64,000 bases of DNA from NCBI GenBank assembly GCA_947053345.1, contig CAMRSM010000005.1:81167-145166 (forward strand), given 5' to 3'. The DNA comes from an uncultured Lachnospiraceae bacterium. Lineage in GTDB: Bacteria > Bacillota > Clostridia > Lachnospirales > Lachnospiraceae. Shown here in pieces: positions 46,681 through 55,011 of the stretch. A program made the translations under genes and the position numbers. How positions within the stretch are numbered: position 1 is the stretch's first letter; each line of letters opens with the position of its first letter. The notes beneath the pieces are model-generated. The model saw nothing but the letters and a program-made list of their open reading frames with translations. It was not told where the DNA came from and did no database searches.

Positions 46681-47430
46681 TTAACCATCCTTCCCGGATT
46701 CCCGCGAAAGCCTCCCAGCCGCGGCAGCATCCGCCACGACCACCACGTCCGGGTGCAGCTGCAGCACGGAGCCCGGCACCTTCGGGCTGATCGGTCCATT
46801 TAACGTCCGGAACAAGGCATCTGCCTTGTCCTCCCCGCTCACCGCCAGCAGGATTTTTTTTGCACACAGGATCGTCCTCACGCCCATCGTGTACGCCTGC
46901 CTTGGCACCGCCTCCGCGGAAGAAAAAAATCGCTTGTTTGCCTCGATTGTCCGCTCTGCCAGGTCGACAAGATGCACACTTCCCACAAAATCTTTTGCCG
47001 GCTCATTGAAACCGATATGCCCGTTATGCCCAAGCCCAAGCAGCTGAAGGTCGATCCCGCCAAGCGAGCCAATCAGCGCCTCATAGCGCGCACACTCCGC
47101 GGCGGCATCCTCGTTGTTCCCGTCCGGCAAAAAATGCCTGTCTGCCCGCAGATTTACCTTAGAGAAAAAATTCTTTTCCATGTAATAGTGGTAACTCTGA
47201 CTATCCTCTGGGGAAAGCCCGCGGTATTCGTCCAGATTGACGGTCGTCACCTTCGAGAAATCCAGATCCCCTTTTTCATACCACTGCGCCAGCTGCCGGT
47301 AAATACCGACCGGCGTAGAGCCTGTCGCCAGACCCAGGACGCTGTCCGGCTTTAAAATCACCTGAGCCGAGATAATATTTGCCGCCTTCCGGCTCATATC
47401 CTGATAATCCTTTGTTAAAATGATCCTCAT
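46681..47430 (-). CDS. nagB: glucosamine-6-phosphate deaminase
   Basis: The 249-residue enzyme converts glucosamine-6-phosphate to fructose-6-phosphate and ammonia. LGLATGSTPVGIY (about 32-44), TVNLDEYRGL with the catalytic aspartate, and LLGLGHNGHIGFNEP with the catalytic histidine are all present. The ATG at 47430 starts the conserved MRIILTKDY; the longer frame has no support. It lies next to glycan-degradation genes, fitting entry of amino sugars into glycolysis. nagA is not in the window. Confidence 0.95.
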   Translation of the reverse strand: MRIILTKDYQDMSRKAANIISAQVILKPDSVLGLATGSTPVGIYRQLAQWYEKGDLDFSKVTTVNLDEYRGLSPEDSQSYHYYMEKNFFSKVNLRADRHFLPDGNNEDAAAECARYEALIGSLGGIDLQLLGLGHNGHIGFNEPAKDFVGSVHLVDLAERTIEANKRFFSSAEAVPRQAYTMGVRTILCAKKILLAVSGEDKADALFRTLNGPISPKVPGSVLQLHPDVVVVADAAAAGRLSRESGKDG

Positions 47431-47485
47431 ATCCCGATCCTTTCCGGGCGCAGCCCCCAAAGCCGGCTGCCCCTGCACGCCCAGC

Positions 47486-49060
47486 CTACCGTTTCACGAC
47501 ATGCTCTAAATCAAACAGAATCGCCTTCTTTAATCTTTCCGGAAATTTATCTCCCCCGCGCTCCAAAACCGCGGCGATTTTCTCCGCCTGCGCCTTTGAT
47601 ATCACGGCATAGACATACCGGCCGCCAATACCTTCGCGCACCCACCATTCCTCCTCCTGCGTCAGTTCCCATCCCGCATACATTTCAAGTAAGAAGGGCA
47701 GGCGTTCCCATGACGGCTCGCACAGCAAAAGCCGGAACAAATATTTTCCGGTCACGGTTCCTTTGTACTTGCCAAGCATCCCATAAATTTCCCCTGCGCC
47801 GTAGTGGATCCTGTTTTTCCGGATCAGGCAGTACGCCGTCTTCGCAACCGCGGGGCGCTCGTCAAACAAAAACTCCCAGTAGACGCGGTGTCCCTGTTCC
47901 GCGGCAAGCCTTCCGTAAGAAACGAGCGCCGCCTTTGCCATCCGGCTGCCCTCCCCGGCAAGAAATGGCTCGATCAGGCCGAGCTCCCGCCGCGTCCCGT
48001 GCTCGCCGATCCCAAGCAGCACGGTCTCGGATACCCCGAGCTGCAGTTCCTGCAGATAATAATCAAGGATCCGGATATCCGTGTGCTTTTGCAGGATAAA
48101 TGCCGCGTCCCTCCGGATCCTCCTCGAACGGTCAAGCAGCATCCTCTCCAGTCCCTCCCACGCATTCTTGTCATGCCCGTACCGAAACCACAGCGCCCGG
48201 TGGCGAACCAGGGTATTGCGCGACGCAAGATAACCTTCCACCCGTTCCCTGTCATACCCGTAATGCGAAAAAATCCCCTCCAGCAGCAATCTCTTCCCGT
48301 ACCCCGTCCACTCCGCTGAAAGGAGCCGTTCCATCTGCGTAAGTGACAACAGCTTGGTCTTGCTGATCAGACGGTAAACCGCATTTTTGACATTGACCCC
48401 ATAATACGGAAGCCGCCCGATAAGCAGCCCTTCCGGCATCTCCTTAAAAATCTTATACGAGCGCTCCCTTACTCCCGCCGCAAGCCATTCGACATGCCCC
48501 CCGTTCCTTCTTCCGGACATTGCCACCTTTTCAAGCATCGGCAGGGCATAAAACAGCTCCTCCACATCCGCCTGCGCCAGCCTTTTCTTTGCCAGGGCAA
48601 AGGCGCTCTCGCGGATCACCCCCACCCAGTCATTCAGGCGCAGGATGAAAAACGGCAGGCTTCCCCGCGCACCGTCCAGGGCTTCCATACACCATTGCCG
48701 GTCGTAGCCTCCCGCGAGGAACGTTCCGAATTTTAATACCGCATGGTACTGGTTCACCGTCAGATGCGGATAATCCTCCCGCCGCGGTTTCCTGCACCAC
48801 CAGTTTACCTCGTCCAGATCCAGAAACCATTCATCGCGCCGGATGCGGTAATCCTCCGATATCCGGATCAGCTTTTTTGCGGAAACCTTTTTCAAAAGCG
48901 CCTCATACGCCTCCGCGATCTCCGCCTGCAGAGCCGTCTCCCTCGGATAATTCAAAAAAACACACTGCAATGTACTTCCGTAAACTGCGTTTCCGTTTTT
49001 TAATCCCGGCAGCGCGGTCTCCCGGACGTATTTTAAAAAACTTTCCTTTCCCTGCAACAT
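47486..49060 (-). CDS. HEAT-repeat-like helical protein, function unknown
   Basis: This is a 524-residue soluble protein with no signal peptide. It is almost all helical and rich in Trp, Tyr, Arg and Leu. Repeated helix pairs such as RNTLVRHRALWFRYGHDKNA, RSRRIRRDAAFILQKH and EGSRMAKAALVSYGRLAAEQ look like irregular HEAT/ARM repeats. I do not recognise a named family or catalytic motif. AAAGGGG precedes the ATG at 49060. It lies between nagB and the lyase-like gene in the same direction, so it may belong to the glycan-use operon; its job there is unclear. Confidence 0.7.
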   Translation of the reverse strand: MLQGKESFLKYVRETALPGLKNGNAVYGSTLQCVFLNYPRETALQAEIAEAYEALLKKVSAKKLIRISEDYRIRRDEWFLDLDEVNWWCRKPRREDYPHLTVNQYHAVLKFGTFLAGGYDRQWCMEALDGARGSLPFFILRLNDWVGVIRESAFALAKKRLAQADVEELFYALPMLEKVAMSGRRNGGHVEWLAAGVRERSYKIFKEMPEGLLIGRLPYYGVNVKNAVYRLISKTKLLSLTQMERLLSAEWTGYGKRLLLEGIFSHYGYDRERVEGYLASRNTLVRHRALWFRYGHDKNAWEGLERMLLDRSRRIRRDAAFILQKHTDIRILDYYLQELQLGVSETVLLGIGEHGTRRELGLIEPFLAGEGSRMAKAALVSYGRLAAEQGHRVYWEFLFDERPAVAKTAYCLIRKNRIHYGAGEIYGMLGKYKGTVTGKYLFRLLLCEPSWERLPFLLEMYAGWELTQEEEWWVREGIGGRYVYAVISKAQAEKIAAVLERGGDKFPERLKKAILFDLEHVVKR

Positions 49061-49129
49061 CAAATCCCCTTTCCTCCCCGCTGCGGACAATCTTTCCCCC
49101 ATACAAGCGGCGGCATGGCGGCGGGACAA

Positions 49130-49264
49130 TTATCGGGAACCTGGCGCACGAACGAGTTCTTCCACATACCCAAGTGCCTGCGCCAGCCCGCAGCCATCAA
49201 CGTTTTGCCGCAGGTGTAATTCCCGCAGCCAAAAGCCCCTCCGCCCCCTCTTTCTGTCCTTCAT
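49130..49264 (-). CDS. possible 44-residue coupled small protein
   Basis: A 44-codon frame starts with an ATG that overlaps the stop of the upstream lyase gene (ATGA), a classic sign of translational coupling. The product starts with a basic stretch (MKDRKRGRRGFWLRELHL) and ends in a helix-prone part with ALGYVEELVRAPG. I know no homologue. The overlap and codon choice make it plausible, but the length is short enough to arise by chance. Confidence 0.35.
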   Translation of the reverse strand: MKDRKRGRRGFWLRELHLRQNVDGCGLAQALGYVEELVRAPGSR

Positions 49265-51045
49265 ATCATGCCGCTCCATTTATTCCGGATATGGATCTCC
49301 CGCTCAAATGCCGTATAATCCGTGAGGTAGAGCGTAAATGCCCCCGGTGTCTTTTTCTCGCTGTCCTCTTTGCCTTCGGTAAAATGGTGTTCGCCAAAGC
49401 AAGGTCCGATCACGAGCGCATCCCATCCGTTCGCCACCTCGACCTCCCCTTCCTTTACTACCAGCACCTCGCTGCCCGAAACCGGCATGTCAATCTGGGA
49501 ACTTGAAAAGAAATCCGCGCCGGAAAATGCCAGTTCAACCCTCCACGGTGCGCCGTCCACACCGGAAGTTTTCACACAAAGATCCACGCCGCACGCCGTC
49601 TCCTTCACCCACACGTCGACCTGCATATCCGGGCCATATTTCTTCGGGCGGGAAGCATTGTCCATCTTCCACCAGTCGCCCGTCTCCGGTTCCTTATCAA
49701 ACGGCAGATAATACCATCCCCGCATCACCTGACACAGATGGTACTCCCCCTCGGATATCTGCTCCATCTTTTCGCCCAAAAACGCCCTGTGTTCACAGAA
49801 ACTGCCACACACCTTAATCTCCAGCTTCATCGTCCCGTTATGGAGACAGAAAAAATTTGATTTCCCGTTCATCACGGTATAAGTATAACGCCCGCTCCTG
49901 TGTCTGGCAATGCCGGAATCCCTGTAAAACACATGATAGTCCCCAAACGGATAGCGCTCCCCGTACTCAAACTCCCGGTAAACCGGGCAGAGCAGGAACC
50001 AGATAAGGCAGTCTGGCGCGGCGATGCGCTTCTCCTCCACGATATCAAAGATTGAATTGCACATCTGCAGGAATTCCGGGATCTGATATTTCATCCCCAT
50101 CCGCAGGTATTCCATATAATAATCGGTCGGATAGACGAGCAGATCCTTGTCAAACCGTGTAGAATTTGACGTAAAAATGCTGCCGTCCGGCTCAATATAA
50201 GTAAGCATCATCTTAAGGTTGCGCAAAACATGCTGCTCGTAGGAAGCATCCCCGGTGACTTGCGACAAAAGTATCATGGCATCGTTGTTGATCCGGTTGT
50301 AATTTCCGGCAGATTTTTCCGAATACTCGCCATCCGCGTTGCAGTCAATCCCCTCTTTCAGATAACCGCGCGCGGCTTCCGCCATCTCTTTGCTGCCAAA
50401 AAAGCGGCTGCACGCCATCAGGATGGACGCGATTGCCCAACGGTGGTTCGGCGTGTGGAACCCTCCCAAAAGCATCCCGTTCGCGCCGTTTGCGATAATC
50501 TCCTCCAGGCGGGTACGGATTTCCATCTCACCGGCGGTGATTGCCTCCACGGGGAAGCCCTCCCCGTCACGGTTGCTTTCTTCCTTTCCGGCTCTTTTTC
50601 CCGCCACAGAATTTGCGGGCAGCAGGGCGCTCTTCTCCTGTCCGGCAAAACCGCCTGTTTTCCCGCCCGCGGCATCCGCCTTACCGCACAGATATTCGTA
50701 GACCGGAAGCAGTTTTTTCAGGCAGAACGCCGTGTCCGGCGCGGAATAAAAATTGCAGGTAATATAGTCAAACAGGCCGTTCTCATGCTGCACACCCCGG
50801 ATGTAGGCAAGCCCTGCAAGAATCCGTCCGTAAATCTCCCTGCCTTGGTAAAACACAGTATCCGGGCAGCAGTACGCCGCAATCATGGGCGCTACCTGAT
50901 AGATGGCATATTTCGCCTGCACGATGCCCGTCCCGTCTCGAAATCCGCCATAACGGGCGTTGCCAGCATCCATGATCTGGCGCTGCATGGCAGCTGCTGC
51001 CCGCCTTTCGGTATCCTTCACGATTTTTTTGTAATGCTGTTCCAT
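49261..51045 (-). CDS. heparinase II/III-like polysaccharide lyase, cytoplasmic
   Basis: This is a 594-residue protein without a signal peptide. The first ~400 residues look like an alpha/alpha toroid (GVQHENGLFDYITCNFYSA, GGFHTPNHRWAIASIL, SAGNYNRINNDAMI), and the rest (about 400-594) is a beta-sandwich, as in heparinase II/III and alginate-lyase-like enzymes. Asn, His and Tyr residues in HTPNHRW and GNYNRIN could be the catalytic set. Residues about 123-172 are a low-complexity Gly/Ala/Lys/Glu insert. Substrate and exact family are uncertain. Its neighbours (GH105, GH38) suggest cleavage of imported uronic-acid-containing oligosaccharides. Confidence 0.65.
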   Translation of the reverse strand: MEQHYKKIVKDTERRAAAAMQRQIMDAGNARYGGFRDGTGIVQAKYAIYQVAPMIAAYCCPDTVFYQGREIYGRILAGLAYIRGVQHENGLFDYITCNFYSAPDTAFCLKKLLPVYEYLCGKADAAGGKTGGFAGQEKSALLPANSVAGKRAGKEESNRDGEGFPVEAITAGEMEIRTRLEEIIANGANGMLLGGFHTPNHRWAIASILMACSRFFGSKEMAEAARGYLKEGIDCNADGEYSEKSAGNYNRINNDAMILLSQVTGDASYEQHVLRNLKMMLTYIEPDGSIFTSNSTRFDKDLLVYPTDYYMEYLRMGMKYQIPEFLQMCNSIFDIVEEKRIAAPDCLIWFLLCPVYREFEYGERYPFGDYHVFYRDSGIARHRSGRYTYTVMNGKSNFFCLHNGTMKLEIKVCGSFCEHRAFLGEKMEQISEGEYHLCQVMRGWYYLPFDKEPETGDWWKMDNASRPKKYGPDMQVDVWVKETACGVDLCVKTSGVDGAPWRVELAFSGADFFSSSQIDMPVSGSEVLVVKEGEVEVANGWDALVIGPCFGEHHFTEGKEDSEKKTPGAFTLYLTDYTAFEREIHIRNKWSGMI

Positions 51046-51201
51046 CCTCTTCCCTCTCTCCCGTAATATCTTTTCCGGGCTTTCCGCGGTTCGCCCGCAC
51101 CCGGCCAGTGCATCTTTTTTCTTTCCTCCCGCCGCACATCCGTCTTACGGGCGGCAGGATACCGAGTAAAAAATGTATCCGCCGGACCTTGCCCAAAGTC
51201 C

Positions 51202-51533
51202 TTATACCCTGCCACCCTTTTTTGCGATCCGGATGCTGGAGACAATGGCATAGACCACCAAAAGGATGATCCCGGCAAGCTGTGCATAGAACAGCCAGCC
51301 GCTGTGGAACAATTCCTCCGCTGCAAAAAGCAGCAGCACAACGCCCGCCATTAAAAATACGACGGCAGACTGCCGGTACTGCGGCTTCTTATCCATCGCA
51401 CCGCGCTCCTGCTCTGACGCGTAAAGATAGGCATTGTTGAAGACAAATCCCTTCTCCTTAAAGGAGCGGGCGCTGACCACAAATGCCCCACCGCAAGGAT
51501 CAAAAGGATTGCCGCCGTAATGATTTCCTTCAT
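51202..51533 (-). pseudogene. frameshifted DUF3784-type small membrane protein
   Basis: An ATG at 51533, ten bases after AAGGGGG, begins MKEIITAAILLILAVG, a typical first transmembrane helix for this family. After a GGGG run (51486-51489) that frame goes wrong, while the neighbouring frame continues with SARSFKEKGFVFNNAYLYAS, then ERGAMDKKPQYRQSA and two more helices to 51202. One extra G would join them into a ~110-residue DUF3784-like protein. So it is either a single-base deletion in this strain or a sequencing error. Function of the family is unknown. Confidence 0.65.
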
Positions 51534-51687
51534 CTAAGTATTCCCCCTTGTCATTTTCGTGTCGGATCACAAAAATACCATACCCTCCGGACATCCGCCG
51601 CCCTTTGAGGGATGGTTTCTCCCCTCCGGGGAGCTAATATAATTATATCCCATCTTATGCGATGAGGCAATTGAAAACGGAATATTT

Positions 51688-54600
51688 TCACACCAAAAGC
51701 AGCAGGGTCTTGATCTCAAATGAGCGGAAGGAAAGCCCCGCCGCCCCATCCGTCAACGGCACCTCCTCCTGCTTTTCCTCAAGCATATTGCAGAGCCATA
51801 CCTCTTTTACGGACGGCGGCAGGAAAAGGCGGCAGCAAACCGCGCTCCCCATACACTCATAAAGGCGCAGCACCACGCCGTTCTCCTTATCGAGCGCCGG
51901 TTTGCAGGTTTCCAGAATAACATTCTTCTCATCAACGGAAAAATAACTTACCGCATCTTTTCCCGAAGCCTCCCCATTCCCTGCTTCTTTCGCCCGTCCT
52001 GCTTCCCCGGATACCAGCACCTCCGTATTCAGGCCATAAGCCTCACGCACCACATCGCTCTCCGTAAACGGTCCCCGGAACAAATACAGCGCGTAGGTAA
52101 ATTCATGCTCCCCAAGATCCGCCTCCATATCCGGTATCACAGGCGCGCGCAAAAGCGTCAGCGCCAGGGTACTGTCCTTCGCGGAGATTCCATACTTGCA
52201 GTCGTTTAACAGAGCCAATCCATTTTTCCCGTCAGTGAGTGCTGCATAGCGGTGGTGGCAGGTTTCGTACAAGTCGCGCTCGTACTGCCTTGACCGGTGG
52301 GTCGGGCGCTTTAAATAGCCGAACGGAATTTCTTCGATTGCCTCTTTTGTGTACACCGTGGTCGGGAATGCTGCTTTTAACAGCTTGTGCCGCTCCTGCC
52401 AGTCGACCTTCGTGCGAAACTCAATCCTGCGGCTGCGCTCGGCAAAAACAATCTCCTGCTGCCAGATAAAATGCGCTTCTTTCCGGTAGACCATAAAATG
52501 GATACCGTCCCCCTCCGCGCGTGCGGTAAGCGTCCCCTCCTGCCCGAGCGTTACCGGAAGCTTCTCATACATCCTGCCAAGCTCCCACGCGTCGTAATCG
52601 ACATTGACATCCCGGTACATACACAGCTCGTTCAGCGCGCCCGCCGCATATTCATAACCGCTTTCTTTATCGACCAGACTGGTGATCCTGCCAAGGCAGT
52701 CCACCTTTGCGGTGTAATATTGGTTTTCCACGGTCACTGTTTTCATCCCGTTATCCAATTGCATACCCACGGAATTTTTCCCGCACTCTGCCCGCACGGT
52801 GCCAGCCAGATTCTGCCCTTGCTTTCCCGGCATAATACCAGCCGGTTCTTCCACTTGCTTTCCCTGCACAATGCCAGTCAGGTTTCCCCTTTGTTTTCCC
52901 GGCACAGTGCCGGTTAAGTCTTTCTCTTGCCCTTCCTCCGCAGTGCCAATCGGCTCTCCCACATTTTCCGCCCGCGCAGCACAAACCGGAGCACTCCCTG
53001 CTGCCTCCATCCCCGCGCTTTCCCCGTCTGCTGCATCTTTTGCAGCTTTCTTTCCCTTGAAGATACCGGCATACCCGCACGGCGGAAGAATCCCACCTTC
53101 ATATTCCCTCGGCCAGCTCAGCAGGTTAAATGCCGCCCCCGAACCCGCCAGCGCGGTAAGGAGCACATCCGCCAGCAAGAGGGCTTCCCGCCGCACCACA
53201 TTTAAAGCCTCCTCTGCCTGCTCATTGACCCTCCGGATGGAAGTGCCCGGCAGAATATCGTGGAACTCACAGAACAAAAGTTCCTTCCACATAGCTTCCA
53301 GACGCATGGCAGCTTCCCTGCCCGCCAAGTTTTTATGGCCATCCTTGCCCGAAAGCCGGATAAGCCCCGCCAGAAAGTCCGCCTGACGCAGCGCCCCCTC
53401 CGCCTGGCGGACTTTCTTCTTGATCCGCGCCTGCGCGGTGTACGTTCCCCGGTGCCACGCAAGGTAGAGTTCCCCGTAATACACATTTTCAACCGGTTGC
53501 TCCAACACGCGCCCAAAATATGCCCCCGGTCCTTCCATCACCGTCCTCGGCGCTCCTTCCAGATCACCGCAGCGGCAGAGCATCTCCACCATCAGCTCGG
53601 TCGGTCCGCCGCCTCCGTCCCCGTAACCAAACGGGTAGAGCATCCCCGAAATCCCCTCTGCCTGATTCCGGTCATCCTCCCAGCGCCTTACCATATCCGC
53701 GGGCGAAAATGCCGTGTTATTTCTCTTAAAAATATGCGCCAGAACCTTGCTGCCGTCAATCCCCTCCCACCAGAACAGATTGTAGGGGAACGGCTCGCAC
53801 TCGGGATCCGCGCGCAGAAGTTTCTGCGTCGCAAAATAATCAACCCCGCAGCCTTTCATGATCTGCGGCAGCGACCCTGCAAACCCGAACGTATCCGGCA
53901 TCCACGCCACCCGGCTGTCCACACCGAACTCTTCCCGAAACCACCGCTTGCCGTAGACAAACTGCCGGACCAGGCTCTCCCCTCCCGCCATGTTGACATC
54001 CCCCTCGACCCACATTGCACCGTCCGGGAAAAACTTTCCCTCCCCCGCCTTCTCCTTCACCCGCGCATACAAACCGGGGTAATCATGCTTTAAATATTCA
54101 AGGATCGGCGGCTCGCAGAGCAGGAAGCGGTAATCCGGATACCGCTCCATCAAAGCCAGCTGGTTGGCGTAGGTTCTTGCCGACTTGCGCTTTGTTTCCT
54201 CCTTTGTCCAAAGCCACGCCAGATCAAGGTGGGACTGGCCGAACACGGAAAACACAGGGACACTCCCGCCGTTTTTCTTCTTTAACAGCGGGGAAAGCAC
54301 CGCCCCCGCAAGGCGGATACTCTCCGTCCGCAAAGGTTCCGGAAGCTCAAAGTCCGCGCGGTACGTAAACTCCTTTAGTGCCTGCGCGACCAGCATCCCG
54401 CGCAGGCTGCCCTCCGGCAGCGCCCCCCACAATTCATACAATGTATGATAATCCGCATACGCCTGAAACATTTCTTCGTTCCATATGCCAAAGCTGCTCT
54501 CCCCGACCACGCACTGAAATCCCGGCGGCTGAGGAACCGGAATGACTTCCGGCGGATAGATCCCACCGTTTTCAAGCCTTGGTCCATGTCCCGCATACCC

Positions 54601-54987
54601 CTCGGCATAAATTTCAAATTCTTCCCCGGCAACACCCGCCGGGGTGAGCTGGACAAAATCATGCCGCTTGTCGACAGAACCGGCTTCCCTGCCATTTACA
54701 TATACAAACATCTCTGCGGCTGCCCCAAGCTTTAACACGATCCGTTTCCCCACAGCACACACGGGCAGGATGACCCGGCAGCGGAACCATCCGTATTCCC
54801 ACATCCTGCCCCAGCGCATTCCTTCAGGGAAGGGCTGGAATGTCCGTTTTTTCACCTCCGGCAGCCGGATATGCTCCGTTGTTACAAATCCTTCCAGTTC
54901 CACTGTCCCTATTTTCTGATACAAATTTGGCACAAACGCTTCATCCCAAAGCCGAAGTCTTTCCTCCCACTGCCTGCCAAGTCCCAT
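51688..54987 (-). CDS. alpha-mannosidase, glycoside hydrolase family 38
   Basis: This is a 1099-residue cytoplasmic enzyme. An N-terminal beta domain (1-235) precedes the GH38 catalytic barrel (about 244-500) with the zinc ligands H253 and D255 in FGQSHLDLAWLW and the nucleophile D365 in AWMPDTFGFAGSLPQI. The helical bundle (about 510-600) has LLFCEFHDILPGTS. The C-terminal beta domains (about 745-1099) follow. Between them, residues ~644-741 are a low-complexity linker that includes about five 12-residue repeats. GGGGAGGGG precedes the ATG. It is the second gene of the operon led by the HAD-GH105 fusion, and would remove mannose from imported oligosaccharides. Confidence 0.92.
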   Translation of the reverse strand: MGLGRQWEERLRLWDEAFVPNLYQKIGTVELEGFVTTEHIRLPEVKKRTFQPFPEGMRWGRMWEYGWFRCRVILPVCAVGKRIVLKLGAAAEMFVYVNGREAGSVDKRHDFVQLTPAGVAGEEFEIYAEGYAGHGPRLENGGIYPPEVIPVPQPPGFQCVVGESSFGIWNEEMFQAYADYHTLYELWGALPEGSLRGMLVAQALKEFTYRADFELPEPLRTESIRLAGAVLSPLLKKKNGGSVPVFSVFGQSHLDLAWLWTKEETKRKSARTYANQLALMERYPDYRFLLCEPPILEYLKHDYPGLYARVKEKAGEGKFFPDGAMWVEGDVNMAGGESLVRQFVYGKRWFREEFGVDSRVAWMPDTFGFAGSLPQIMKGCGVDYFATQKLLRADPECEPFPYNLFWWEGIDGSKVLAHIFKRNNTAFSPADMVRRWEDDRNQAEGISGMLYPFGYGDGGGGPTELMVEMLCRCGDLEGAPRTVMEGPGAYFGRVLEQPVENVYYGELYLAWHRGTYTAQARIKKKVRQAEGALRQADFLAGLIRLSGKDGHKNLAGREAAMRLEAMWKELLFCEFHDILPGTSIRRVNEQAEEALNVVRREALLLADVLLTALAGSGAAFNLLSWPREYEGGILPPCGYAGIFKGKKAAKDAADGESAGMEAAGSAPVCAARAENVGEPIGTAEEGQEKDLTGTVPGKQRGNLTGIVQGKQVEEPAGIMPGKQGQNLAGTVRAECGKNSVGMQLDNGMKTVTVENQYYTAKVDCLGRITSLVDKESGYEYAAGALNELCMYRDVNVDYDAWELGRMYEKLPVTLGQEGTLTARAEGDGIHFMVYRKEAHFIWQQEIVFAERSRRIEFRTKVDWQERHKLLKAAFPTTVYTKEAIEEIPFGYLKRPTHRSRQYERDLYETCHHRYAALTDGKNGLALLNDCKYGISAKDSTLALTLLRAPVIPDMEADLGEHEFTYALYLFRGPFTESDVVREAYGLNTEVLVSGEAGRAKEAGNGEASGKDAVSYFSVDEKNVILETCKPALDKENGVVLRLYECMGSAVCCRLFLPPSVKEVWLCNMLEEKQEEVPLTDGAAGLSFRSFEIKTLLLLV
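52765..52956 (-). repeat. 36-bp minisatellite inside the alpha-mannosidase gene
   Basis: About five in-frame copies of a 36-bp unit encode 12-residue repeats: DLTGTVPGKQRG, NLTGIVQGKQVE, EPAGIMPGKQGQ, NLAGTVRAECGK, plus a more diverged EPIGTAEEGQEK. The unit is a multiple of three, so copy-number change keeps the frame. Confidence 0.85.
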
Positions 54988-55011
54988 GCGATCCCCTCCC
55001 CCGCTCCGTTC

